Under the pieces are notes generated by a model, which had not been told where the DNA came from, made no database searches, and saw nothing but the letters and a program-made list of their open reading frames with translations. From the NCBI RefSeq assembly GCF_963678425.1, contig NZ_OY782857.1, forward strand, positions 345,001 through 409,000: 64,000 nt of DNA, written 5' to 3'. Numbering within the stretch: the stretch's first letter is position 1; the number at the start of each line of letters is the position of its first letter. Shown one piece after another: positions 1 through 9,610 of this stretch. A program made the position numbers and the translations under genes. Source of the stretch: an uncultured Bacteroides sp. GTDB taxonomy: Bacteria > Bacteroidota > Bacteroidia > Bacteroidales > Bacteroidaceae.

Positions 1-64
1 AATTAAGTGAAGCAAGGCATAACAAAACACTAATGCCACCTAATATTGTATTAGATATTTTCAT
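1..64 (-). CDS. SusD-like lipoprotein, N-terminal start only (partial)
   Basis: An ATG on the minus strand at 64-62 opens a frame running off the left edge. Its 21 codons read as a signal peptide (MKISNTILGG then a hydrophobic LLCLASL stretch). It begins 17 bases after the stop of the SusC-like receptor on the same strand, which is where the partner SusD glycan-binding lipoprotein is nearly always encoded. The SusD assignment is inference from position and signal peptide, because no mature domain is visible. Confidence 0.6.
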   Translation of the reverse strand, partial: MKISNTILGGISVLLCLASLN

Positions 65-81
65 TGTAAAGATATTTTTCA

Positions 82-3000
82 TTAAAATCTTAAATTGACT
101 CCAAAATTAAATGTTCTCATTGTCGGATAAGTCATCGGATTAGCCTGTTCTGGATCAAAGGATTTCGTCCTTAGATTTTGCCAAGTCACTAAATTTTCTC
201 CCGACATATAAACTCTTACATCTGAGGCTCCGATTCTTTTCGTGATGCTCGAAGGAATTGTATATCCAAATTCAGCATTTTTCAGACGGATGTAGGAAGC
301 ATCCATTATAAAGAAATCATTAGCCAGATGACTTGTAGACTGATTATAGGCAAGTCGCGGATAGGATGTTTTTTCACCGGCAGCATAACGCTCAGCTGAC
401 CATCTTTCAAGATGCATGTCCGTATAGGCCTTAGGCCCTGCAGCCTCATTTATACCCCAACCGTCATAGAATTTCGAATATTTACCAACCCCCTGGAAAA
501 GAACCGAAAAGTCAAAGCCTTTGTAATTAGCGCCAAAATTAAATCCATAAGTAATTTTGGGCAACATGGAAGAATACCCGATAGGAGCCAGATCTTTGTC
601 ATCAATATCTCCATCTCCATTCAGATCTTGGTAAATAAAATCACCGGGTTTAGGCATACCGATCTTGTAGTTCAGTCCGCTCTTTTTTATACTTTCATCA
701 CTATAGAAGAAGCCTGATCCGTCTCTACCCTTCTCCATATTTTTTGAGCGATCGATTTTATATCCCCAGCATTGTCCGATCGCAAATCCCGTGGCGCGGT
801 AACGGTAGGCATATTCTTTACTGAGCATTGCCTCGTCAGTGAACTTGATTTTGTTGTCTGTATAGGCAAAATTACCGCTTATATTAAAGCCGAAATCCTT
901 GTTGATGATTTTCTTATAACTTGCATTAATTTCAAATCCTTTGTTGTCCACCTTGCCCATGTTGACCAGACGCAAGGCGCTGGATTGAAGTCCTTGAATA
1001 TCGGGAACGGTTCCGCGGTTAATCAGAATATTGCTCCGTTTTTCATAGAAGTAATCAAATGACAGATTAAATTCATTGCTGAGAAGCCCCAAGTCTATAC
1101 CGTAGTTTTGTTTCCAAGCTGTTTCCCAAGTAATGAGTTTGTTTCCAAGATATTTTTCAACAACTTTTACACCGTCAATGATGCTCGGAACATTTTCTTG
1201 AAGTGCACCTGTTCCTGTCTTTCCTATATTATCAAGATACAGAAAGCGATAGCCTCCGAAGGAATCGTTGCCGACCTTGCCGTAAGACATTCTCAATTTC
1301 AAATTACTGACAAAGTTCTGGCTCTTCATAAACTTTTCGTTGGAAATGACCCAGCCAACCGACCATGCTGGGAAGAAGCCGAACCGTTTATCCGGAGAGA
1401 ATTGCTCTGAACCGTTGTATCCGGCATTGAATTCAGCCAGATACCGGTTATCGAAAGCATAAGTGAGACGTCCGGCAATACCAATGACATTGAATGGGAG
1501 ATACTTGTCTTGATAGCCCTCGTCTTCCCTTGATTCCTTTATGTCGCGTTGGACAAGCACCATACCATTAACACTATGCTTTTCATCAAATGTACGTGTA
1601 TAATTCGTCTGGAACTGAAGATTCGTATACCAGCCGCTGGAAACAGAACGGCTTATTGACAGAGGGGCGTCGGCATCATCATCACCGTCATAAAGATAAT
1701 AGGGCGTCGGATGAGAGGGATCATTGCGCTCATATTTGTATATCACGAAATTCTTGTTTCCGGTAGTCCTATTGATGGAACGTGACTGGAAAGAGACTTG
1801 CCCTTTCATGGACAATCCGGGAGTCAAAAAGTTTAAATCAACATTGAGATTGCCGGTTACATCCACGCCGGAACGCGTTTCAAGCTGATATCCCGACCTG
1901 TTAATATGTCCATAAGCCGGTTGGGCTGCACTTGCTGAAGTCAGGATAACCTGTCCCGGACGAACTGGTCTGAAAGTCTGTCCGTCATAAACGTCAAACC
2001 CTTCCACTGTCATTGGTCCGGGAGATGTTGGCCGTGCAGAAAGGGCATCAGCGTAAATAACATCTTTAAGGCCGTTTGTACCATTTACCTTCTCTATATA
2101 GCTTGCCAGATCTACCGTAGCCTTTACATATTTGCTGAACGTATAATCAACATTGGAACGAAAGTTGTATCTGTTCAATGTAGATTGCGGGTCATAACCT
2201 AATTTTTTTTTGCTTTCGGTATTGTACATACCACCCTGATACAAATAGCCCGTATTGACAAAAAACTGCAATTTATCAGTACCCCCGGAGATATTCACGT
2301 TTCCCCTGACCATCCGAGAAGTATTTTTAAAGATTATGTTCCTCCAGTAATTGTCCGGGTACCAATATCTCTGAACGGCATCAGTAGGACCACCATTCTT
2401 CCAAGTGTCGAAAATACCCACTTCCGCATCTGAGAATTCATGGGCAACGCCGTCGTTGTCGCAGGCTTCATTCAGCAAACGTGCATAATCCCAAGAGTGG
2501 ATTCTCATCGGGGTACGGCTGAAGGACTGGATGCTGTACTGGACGGAAGGGGTAACTGTCACCGATCCCTTTTCACCGCGCCTTGTGGTAATCAGAATGA
2601 CACCGTTTGCACCGCGGACACCAAATACGGCTGTTGCAGAGGCATCTTTCAAAACCGAGACTGTAGCAATTTCATTGGGGTCGATTTCACGGATTGAACT
2701 TCGGGGTACACCATCCACTAATATAAGCGGAGATGTGCCATTGGTTGTGGCTGCACCGCGCAAGAACATTGTCACGTCATCACGCCCTGGTTCTCCAGAA
2801 CTCTGGATAGTGGTCAAACCCGGAAGTTTACCGGCAAGCGTGGCACTCAAATTCGGTGCAGAACTCTTAAGAATCTCCTTCCTGTCTATGGCCGCCACCG
2901 CACCTGTCACAGTTACTTTTTTCAGCCTGCCATAAGCTACAACCACGATCTCTTCTAGTTTTTTAACATCTTCCTTCATCGTAACTAGCATAGGTGTCTT

Positions 3001-3255
3001 GGAAGGTCTTAATGTCTGCGTCTCAAACCCTATATAAGAAAATACAAGCAGAGAATTGGGTGAGGTGACCTCAATGGTGAATTTCCCATCAAAATCACTC
3101 ACGGTACTTGCCTTGGCATTTCTCTCAAGGATCGTCACACCGATAAGCGGTTTACCGGATTCATCTACAACGGTACCGCTGATTTTAACATTGGCAAATG
3201 CAAATGTCGGAAGGATTATCAGGAACATAAGAAGTAGAAATGTTTTTTTCTTCAT
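82..3255 (-). CDS. SusC-family TonB-linked outer-membrane receptor
   Basis: Outer-membrane TonB-dependent transporter for oligosaccharide import, the SusC half of a SusC/SusD pair. From the chosen start (about 1057 aa) there is a signal peptide (residues 1-21, MKKKTFLLL to TFAFA), a carboxypeptidase-regulatory-like beta domain (about 23-85, ISGTVVDESGKPL), a plug domain (about 110-225, containing LILVDGVP and GANGVILITTRRG) and a long beta-barrel ending in the terminal aromatic RF typical of BAM substrates. The frame is open to 3312, but the signal peptide begins at 3255, so that ATG is preferred. A -7-like TTCCTTTG lies just upstream at about 3340. The HTCS regulator follows on the same strand upstream and SusD is downstream. 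The neighbouring GH78-like enzyme suggests a rhamnose-containing ligand (inference). Confidence 0.93.
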   Translation of the reverse strand: MKKKTFLLLMFLIILPTFAFANVKISGTVVDESGKPLIGVTILERNAKASTVSDFDGKFTIEVTSPNSLLVFSYIGFETQTLRPSKTPMLVTMKEDVKKLEEIVVVAYGRLKKVTVTGAVAAIDRKEILKSSAPNLSATLAGKLPGLTTIQSSGEPGRDDVTMFLRGAATTNGTSPLILVDGVPRSSIREIDPNEIATVSVLKDASATAVFGVRGANGVILITTRRGEKGSVTVTPSVQYSIQSFSRTPMRIHSWDYARLLNEACDNDGVAHEFSDAEVGIFDTWKNGGPTDAVQRYWYPDNYWRNIIFKNTSRMVRGNVNISGGTDKLQFFVNTGYLYQGGMYNTESKKKLGYDPQSTLNRYNFRSNVDYTFSKYVKATVDLASYIEKVNGTNGLKDVIYADALSARPTSPGPMTVEGFDVYDGQTFRPVRPGQVILTSASAAQPAYGHINRSGYQLETRSGVDVTGNLNVDLNFLTPGLSMKGQVSFQSRSINRTTGNKNFVIYKYERNDPSHPTPYYLYDGDDDADAPLSISRSVSSGWYTNLQFQTNYTRTFDEKHSVNGMVLVQRDIKESREDEGYQDKYLPFNVIGIAGRLTYAFDNRYLAEFNAGYNGSEQFSPDKRFGFFPAWSVGWVISNEKFMKSQNFVSNLKLRMSYGKVGNDSFGGYRFLYLDNIGKTGTGALQENVPSIIDGVKVVEKYLGNKLITWETAWKQNYGIDLGLLSNEFNLSFDYFYEKRSNILINRGTVPDIQGLQSSALRLVNMGKVDNKGFEINASYKKIINKDFGFNISGNFAYTDNKIKFTDEAMLSKEYAYRYRATGFAIGQCWGYKIDRSKNMEKGRDGSGFFYSDESIKKSGLNYKIGMPKPGDFIYQDLNGDGDIDDKDLAPIGYSSMLPKITYGFNFGANYKGFDFSVLFQGVGKYSKFYDGWGINEAAGPKAYTDMHLERWSAERYAAGEKTSYPRLAYNQSTSHLANDFFIMDASYIRLKNAEFGYTIPSSITKRIGASDVRVYMSGENLVTWQNLRTKSFDPEQANPMTYPTMRTFNFGVNLRF

Positions 3256-3455
3256 GGATGCCATTAAATCCTTCAAGTAATCTGCAAAATACATTTTTAT
3301 GGATTCATTCATATTAAATTGGTTTAATTACGGATGCAAAGGAAGATAAAAAGGCACAATACAGCCGTCTAAAATTGTTCCTTTTTTTTGCACCTTTGTT
3401 CCATAATAGAAAAGTTCAGGTATCAGAGGAAATACATTGTAAAACATCCTGCAGA

Positions 3456-6400
3456 TCATTTATAATCAGCGAGATAGTCTTTCGGTGATACGCCGAAATG
3501 CTTTTTAAAAGAAGAAGAGAAATGCGATTGCGTCCCAAACCCAACCATTTCACCGATCTCGTTCAACGGATATTCTCTGAGTTTGATTAATTCTACTGCA
3601 CGGTTCAGTCTGAACACACGGAGAAAATCATTTGGCGTCATGCCTGTCAACGATTTTACCTTTCTATAGAAATTTGTCCTGCTAAATCCCAATTCCCTGC
3701 CCAGTGAGTTCACATTGAGTTCACTGTTGGAAATATTCTCACTTATAAAAGTGTCAAGTTTTTCCAAGAACCGCTTATCCAATGGACTTATCTCCTGGTT
3801 AATCCTTTCAAGCTCTTCCTGTTCAGCTATTGAACAACTACCGCTTGTACGGGCGATAAGATTTTGACGATAAGATGAACGCCTGAAGATATTATCTATC
3901 ATGGATATGAGTAGGTCAGGATTGAACGGTTTGTTGAGATACATATCCGCGCCCTCTCTATAACCTTTTATCTTGTCCTTGTCTAGTGTCTTGGCTGTAA
4001 GGAGTATGACAGGGATGTGACATAACGAGGCATCTTCCTTTATAGCCCTGCAAAGGGCAAAACCATCCATGCGGGGCATCATCACATCACTTATTACAAT
4101 ATCCGGTTCCCTTTCCCTGATCTTTTCCAAAGCATCCTCTCCGTCAAAGGCCGTGTCTGTTTCATAGCGCCTGTACAGTATTCCTTTCAGAAGATTTGCC
4201 ATTTCTCCGTTATCTTCAACAATGAGTATTCGTTTTCTGCCATTTCCCGCTTCATCTTCAGGTAATAAAACCGCTCCTTCATTGTCTGCATCTGCAGCCG
4301 TTACAGCCCCTTCCGTTTCCAAAATGCCACAGTTATCTTTGAATGTTATCTCATCTTCGCTGTAAGCATCCTCGTCAACTGGGATAGTAACGGTGAATAT
4401 CATGCCTTTTTCTTGACCGTTTTTTGCAGTTATTGTACCTTTATGATTATCCACGAGGTGTTTTACATAATTAAGACCAACACCGGACCCTTTGATTTTA
4501 GAGGCGGCTCCGCCTTTCACCAGCCTGCTAAAGCGATCAAATATTCCGGGAAGGAGCGATTTATCCACACCGCTACCATCATCTTCCACTACAATCATCA
4601 GGGAATTATGGAACATGACACAGGAATCCCCAACGCCGGTCTGCCTTGTCATTTCAACCTTTACTTTGATGTGCCCGCCTATCGGAGTATATTTTACCGA
4701 ATTGAAAAGAAGATTGTTCAGGATCTTATCCAACTTGTCCGCATCATAAAAAACGGTAAGGTGTTCATAGGAGCAATCTAATGACACACTGATGTTCTTT
4801 TCGGCGGCATAGAGCTTATAGATATTTACAATGTCGGTAATTTGTATAACACAGTCGTTTGCTGATACCTTCAGTTCCAGTGTGTCATTCTTTAGCTTGC
4901 CATAATCCAGTATCTGGTCAATAAGCTTTAGAAGGCGTTCCGAATTTTTGTCTATCAGATTCAAAAGTGATCTACTCTCAGGATTTTCTATCGTTCTATC
5001 ATTTAAAAGAATTTTAACAGGATCATATATCATTGTCAGGGGAGTACGGAGCTCATGGGATATATTGGTGAAGAAATTCACTTTCATCTGTGCCAACCTC
5101 TTTTCTCGGCATACCTCATTACGGTCCATGATGACACGTTCCTTCTTCAACCGTATACGGATATAAATCCTGTTGATGAGGAATAAAATCGAGATGAACA
5201 GGATGATGTAAACCAGTATGGCAGAAGGGTGCATCCACGGACTTGGCAATACTGTTATCGTCAATAAATATCTTTCTTTTTCCCATTCATCCGCACCGTT
5301 CTTGATCTTCACCTTGAATTTATATGTACCCGGAGGCAGGTTGGAATAACCGGCACGGTTATACTCTCCCATATAATTCCATTCCCGATCAAAGCCCTCA
5401 AGCATATAGGCATATTCTATATTTTTGGGAGTGTCATAAGTAAGTCCGATAAAATCAAGACTGAAAACATTCTGGTTGTGCTTCAATTCAATTTCTTTAG
5501 TCCTTGATATATGACGCGTAAGTATGCCATCCTTGCTGTCAGCGGAAATGGGGACACTCCTATTAAAAACTTTCAAGTCCGTGAGAAGAACAGGAATATT
5601 CCTTGTCGTTTTGTTGGTATTCTCGCAAAGGACCTGCGTTATACCATGATTACCGCCGAAGAGTATCTCACCCTCAGCCGTCATGCATTCGGATTTTTCA
5701 TGATATTGGTCTCCTGCGGTCCCGTCTGCCGTAAAATAAGGATGTATCTTGTTATTAGAAAGGTTTATTCTATATAGTCCGAAGGATGAACTAACCCAGA
5801 GATTACCGTTTCTGTCCTCCTCTATACCAAGGATGTCATTGCTCCGGAGTCCATTCGCATAATCGAAAACCTTCATCGTTCGGCTAACCGGCGAATAAGC
5901 CATGAGTCCGTCTCCGTAAGTTCCGATAACAATTCTATTACCCGGAACCTTTTTTATATTTATTACATTTCTAAATTTATTGGAAAATTTAGGATCTAGC
6001 ACCCTAGTCCGGAAGGTATTGACATCAATGTAATAAATATTGTCACCAAAGGCCGAGAAAATCATTGTTGACGATGAGTAAGGTATTATCCTTGTGATAT
6101 TGTTTGATTTGCCAGTAGCTGGAAGAAAAGTTTTCTCCTTCTGCAGATCCTTACCATAGATAGTTATACCCTTGAATGAAGAGCCTGTCCATATCCTGTT
6201 TTTAGAATCTTCGGCAATGGTTACAATGTTTCCAACATCGGTAAAAGATTTCTTCAGCCTGGGACTTCCGCCTGAGATATCAAATACCAGCAGACTGTTT
6301 TCATTGCAGGTCCATAGCCTATTGCCAGAGTCAATGAAAAGCGATTGTATGAAATTTCCAAACTGCTTGAACATGGAAGAAGTAGAGGAGCTGTATTCGG

Positions 6401-7499
6401 TTGACTTCCTTGTATACTTATTATATTTTATCAGTCCGCTATACCTGGTACCTATCCAAAAATTTCCATGATAATCGTCCTGAATTCGGGTGACGAATTT
6501 GTCTCTGAAACTTCTGGCCAATGCCTTGTCAGAATCAAAGATTTTCTTTCTTTGAGAAAAAAACCTCACACCGCTATCGAATGTCCCGAGCCAAAGGTTT
6601 CTGTTACGATCGGAAAAAGAGCATGTCAGATCCATGATCCCTGTATACGGAATGTCATCCATGTTGGGAAATCGGATAAACGTTCCTTTTGAGAAATCAA
6701 AGAACCTCAACTCATTGTCCTTGGTCCCAATTACGGTTCTGTTAGGGGCATAATCTTTAATGTATCTGACTTGAGTTCGCGACAACATCTCAGGAACATG
6801 AAAAGGGGAAAAAGTGTAATTATCCTTATCCAATACCATTACCCCATTTTTTGTTCCCAGCATAATATTACGGTCTGGCATCAGGTAAAGGCAATAAACC
6901 TCATTCTTTCCGTCGAAATCAATTTTTCTGTAAAGATTCATCGAGGCATCAAAACACAGAACCTCATTGCCGTCGCAGACCACCCAAATACGACCATGAC
7001 TATCCACCAATGCGGACTGTACCACCTGACCTTCAAGGCTCATACAGGGCTCCAGCAGCCCTGTTCCCCTACTTATCTCATAAATTCCGCCATAGCCAAA
7101 AGTGTACAGTCGCCTATTGGAGATGAAAAAACCAAGGCAATACTTACCAGAATTCTTGTGCATTCTATAATTCGTAAACTGCCATTTATCCATGTCAAAC
7201 ATGGAGACTCCATTTCCCGTGGCACACCAAAGGGCCTTCCCGTCAAAATAAAGGGCGTTTACATTATCCGAGGAAATTGAATGAGACTGACGGTCCGAAT
7301 GATAAAACACACTGTAGCTTACGCCATCATATCTACAAAACCCTTTCGCCGTGGCAATCCACATCAGTCCCTGGTCATCTTGTGCCAAGTCATTGACATG
7401 CAGGTTGGATATGCTGCTACCTATTCTCGGCTGCAAAAACTGGGCTACTGCGATAACGGGTAACAGTGAAAAAAAAATTAAGATTATACGCTTTCTCAT
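3456..7499 (-). CDS. Hybrid two-component system sensor/regulator (HTCS)
   Basis: One-piece sensor kinase and transcription factor that controls polysaccharide-utilisation loci. From the chosen start (about 1347 aa): signal peptide (MRKRIILIFF to AVAQ), a periplasmic two-bladed beta-propeller sensor with repeated GLMWIAT / NLWLGT / NLWVSSSFGL Reg_prop motifs (about 20-640), a Y_Y_Y domain (about 680-745), one membrane helix (about 755-775), HisKA with phospho-acceptor His815 in NISHELRTP, an HATPase with DDGSGVD and GSGVGL, a receiver with Asp1138 in VISDVMMPRMDG, and a C-terminal AraC helix-turn-helix. The frame is open to 7595, but the signal peptide and a TATCTTTA -7-like box at 7530-7537 favour 7499. 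It is expected to bind a breakdown oligosaccharide and to activate the flanking susCD and GH78 genes. Confidence 0.95.
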   Translation of the reverse strand: MRKRIILIFFSLLPVIAVAQFLQPRIGSSISNLHVNDLAQDDQGLMWIATAKGFCRYDGVSYSVFYHSDRQSHSISSDNVNALYFDGKALWCATGNGVSMFDMDKWQFTNYRMHKNSGKYCLGFFISNRRLYTFGYGGIYEISRGTGLLEPCMSLEGQVVQSALVDSHGRIWVVCDGNEVLCFDASMNLYRKIDFDGKNEVYCLYLMPDRNIMLGTKNGVMVLDKDNYTFSPFHVPEMLSRTQVRYIKDYAPNRTVIGTKDNELRFFDFSKGTFIRFPNMDDIPYTGIMDLTCSFSDRNRNLWLGTFDSGVRFFSQRKKIFDSDKALARSFRDKFVTRIQDDYHGNFWIGTRYSGLIKYNKYTRKSTEYSSSTSSMFKQFGNFIQSLFIDSGNRLWTCNENSLLVFDISGGSPRLKKSFTDVGNIVTIAEDSKNRIWTGSSFKGITIYGKDLQKEKTFLPATGKSNNITRIIPYSSSTMIFSAFGDNIYYIDVNTFRTRVLDPKFSNKFRNVINIKKVPGNRIVIGTYGDGLMAYSPVSRTMKVFDYANGLRSNDILGIEEDRNGNLWVSSSFGLYRINLSNNKIHPYFTADGTAGDQYHEKSECMTAEGEILFGGNHGITQVLCENTNKTTRNIPVLLTDLKVFNRSVPISADSKDGILTRHISRTKEIELKHNQNVFSLDFIGLTYDTPKNIEYAYMLEGFDREWNYMGEYNRAGYSNLPPGTYKFKVKIKNGADEWEKERYLLTITVLPSPWMHPSAILVYIILFISILFLINRIYIRIRLKKERVIMDRNEVCREKRLAQMKVNFFTNISHELRTPLTMIYDPVKILLNDRTIENPESRSLLNLIDKNSERLLKLIDQILDYGKLKNDTLELKVSANDCVIQITDIVNIYKLYAAEKNISVSLDCSYEHLTVFYDADKLDKILNNLLFNSVKYTPIGGHIKVKVEMTRQTGVGDSCVMFHNSLMIVVEDDGSGVDKSLLPGIFDRFSRLVKGGAASKIKGSGVGLNYVKHLVDNHKGTITAKNGQEKGMIFTVTIPVDEDAYSEDEITFKDNCGILETEGAVTAADADNEGAVLLPEDEAGNGRKRILIVEDNGEMANLLKGILYRRYETDTAFDGEDALEKIREREPDIVISDVMMPRMDGFALCRAIKEDASLCHIPVILLTAKTLDKDKIKGYREGADMYLNKPFNPDLLISMIDNIFRRSSYRQNLIARTSGSCSIAEQEELERINQEISPLDKRFLEKLDTFISENISNSELNVNSLGRELGFSRTNFYRKVKSLTGMTPNDFLRVFRLNRAVELIKLREYPLNEIGEMVGFGTQSHFSSSFKKHFGVSPKDYLADYK

Positions 7500-7529
7500 G
7501 TATATAGTTAAAAGGATTAATATCGATGG

Positions 7530-7537
7530 TAAAGATA
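7530..7537 (-). promoter_or_regulatory. Probable -7 box of the HTCS gene
   Basis: TATCTTTA on the minus strand, one base off the Bacteroidota TAnnTTTG -7 consensus, 31 bases before the preferred HTCS start. A transcript starting near 7524 would exclude the upstream part of the open frame and so supports translation from 7499. Confidence 0.45.
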
Positions 7538-7738
7538 CATAAATAAAATCTTTTTTTTTCGACAGCTGGCCCATAAAAACAGCTTTTAAAACCACTTTGA
7601 AACAAAGCTGAAAACAGTTGAAACATATGGTGAAATATTAGAATCAATGCTTACATAAATAAGTATAATCGTAATAACCGAATACAGAAATTATCACTAA
7701 TATTGGACTAATAATTTTTAAACTAAAACAGATAAACA

Positions 7739-9532
7739 TTGAAAGTATTTAATCAACTTCTGCTAACGGCATGTTCCCTGGCATTTTTAACCTCAGGTAT
7801 TGACACGGCCTCAGCTTCTACTTCAGGCAAAAATGTGGAAAGTTCTTATAACTTGGCCACAGAATATCTCACACCCAAGAGAGTCATGTGGATTTCAGAT
7901 TCCACCGGAAAATATATCCGAAAATCAAATAATCTCCTGCTGCCATTCTCAGGACAGGTGTCGGTTGCCGATACTTCCTACACAACCATGATAAGCAGAG
8001 ACGGCAGCAAAGCTGCCCTGCTCTTGGATTTCGGTAGGGAAATACAGGGAGGAATAGAGATCGCATCCTCCATACGCGACAGTCAGACACCGGTATCCCT
8101 GAGAATACGTTTCGGAGAATCAGTTACCGAGGCCATGAGTCCCATAACGGACAAAAACGGCGCTTCAAATGATCATGCGCTCAGAGATTTTACACTGGAT
8201 GCCCCATGGCTGGGAACCGTACAGGTGGGAAATTCCGGATTCAGGTTTGTAAGAATAGAGCTAGAAGATTCCAATGTGAAATACAATCTGAAAGCTGTCA
8301 GGGCCATCTCCCGTTATCAGGACATCCCATACCTGGGAAGCTTTGAAAGCGACAATCCAAGGCTGAATGACATATGGAGGACCGGGGCCTATACAGTCCA
8401 TCTCTGCATGCAGAAGTATCTCTGGGATGGTATCAAAAGAGACCGCCTCGTATGGGTGGGTGATCTCCATCCGGAGGTAATGACCATTCTCTCAGCCTTT
8501 GGACATAACGGCGCGGTCAACCGCAGCCTAGACTTTGCTCGTGACGACACACCACTCCCAGGGTGGATGAACGGCATGTGCTCCTATTCGCTCTGGTGGA
8601 TTATCATACAGCGTGATCTATATATGTACAGGGGAGATATGGCATATCTGAAATCACAGCATACTTATTTAAAGGGACTCCTATCACAGGTCTGCGGAAT
8701 GATAGACAGAGACGGAAATGAGAAGCTCAACGGCACACGGTTTCTGGACTGGCCGACCTCAGAGAATAAGGACGTCATCAATTCAGGGCTGCACTCCATG
8801 TGCTATATGGCTATCAAGGCAGGGTTGGAACTCGGAAAAGTACTAAATGACAACGGGATTGTCAAAATGTGCTCGGAAACTGCTGAAAATCTAAAAAAGA
8901 AAGACACGGGGAATTACAACAACAAAGAAGCCGCAGCTTTAAAGGTTATTTCCGGTTTGAGCAGAAATAAAAAAGACCGTGATGTGATACTCAGGAGCGG
9001 AGCCAGAAGTTTCTCCACTTTTTACGGATATTACATGCTTGAAGCACTGGCCATGAACAAAAAATTCGATGAGGCCACAGACATCATTTCCAAATACTGG
9101 GGAGCCATGCTTGATCTAGGCGCCACCACTTTCTGGGAAGAACTGAATTATGACGATATAGCAAAGGCCGGACGTATTGACGAATTTATGTCTGATGGAA
9201 AATATAATATCCATGCAAACGGCGGCAATTATTGCTATAAGGGCCTCAGGATGAGCCTCTGCCACGGATGGGCTTCCGGGGTCACATCTTGGATGACAAG
9301 ATATATCCTTGGCATCACTCCCACGGAACCGGGATGCAGAACCATCGTCGTTGAGCCGCACCTGAGCGGATGCAACCGTGTGATGGGAAACTTCCCCACC
9401 CCCATGGGCATTGTAAGGGTAAGTCATAAAAAAAATTCAGAGGGGAAAATATCAAGTGAGATAACAGCGCCCAAAGGGATCAGGATTATCCTGAAAAACG
9501 CAACCATGAGGCACATTACATACACCGAATAG
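7739..9532 (+). CDS. Alpha-L-rhamnosidase-like glycoside hydrolase (GH78 type)
   Basis: Predicted secreted glycoside hydrolase (597 aa) acting on terminal alpha-L-rhamnose. A signal peptide (residues 1-27, MKVFNQLLLTACSLAFL) leads to a beta-sandwich domain (about 50-200, ending SGFRFVRIELED) and an (alpha/alpha)6 barrel. The GH78 acidic motif DGIKRDRLVWVGD starts at Asp230 and the C-terminal GATTFWEEL carries Glu467/468, matching the catalytic acid and base regions of the family. It is shorter than many multidomain GH78 enzymes. The only start compatible with the signal peptide is TTG at 7739, because an in-frame stop lies two codons upstream. It is divergent from the HTCS gene and 78 bases before the modular secreted protein, so both are probably under HTCS control. 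The substrate is inference. Confidence 0.88.
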   Translation: MKVFNQLLLTACSLAFLTSGIDTASASTSGKNVESSYNLATEYLTPKRVMWISDSTGKYIRKSNNLLLPFSGQVSVADTSYTTMISRDGSKAALLLDFGREIQGGIEIASSIRDSQTPVSLRIRFGESVTEAMSPITDKNGASNDHALRDFTLDAPWLGTVQVGNSGFRFVRIELEDSNVKYNLKAVRAISRYQDIPYLGSFESDNPRLNDIWRTGAYTVHLCMQKYLWDGIKRDRLVWVGDLHPEVMTILSAFGHNGAVNRSLDFARDDTPLPGWMNGMCSYSLWWIIIQRDLYMYRGDMAYLKSQHTYLKGLLSQVCGMIDRDGNEKLNGTRFLDWPTSENKDVINSGLHSMCYMAIKAGLELGKVLNDNGIVKMCSETAENLKKKDTGNYNNKEAAALKVISGLSRNKKDRDVILRSGARSFSTFYGYYMLEALAMNKKFDEATDIISKYWGAMLDLGATTFWEELNYDDIAKAGRIDEFMSDGKYNIHANGGNYCYKGLRMSLCHGWASGVTSWMTRYILGITPTEPGCRTIVVEPHLSGCNRVMGNFPTPMGIVRVSHKKNSEGKISSEITAPKGIRIILKNATMRHITYTE

Positions 9533-9610
9533 CACTAAAAAGAAAGATTTCAATACAGAGCCTTATAAAGAAAAGGTTCATTTATTTAACATTAAATTAA
9601 TATTTTATTT

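Noticed and set aside
2440..2935. Plus-strand frames opposite the SusC gene, and similar frames opposite the HTCS gene
   Set aside because: They lie antisense to strongly supported genes, have no recognisable domains, and follow the codon structure of the true frame.
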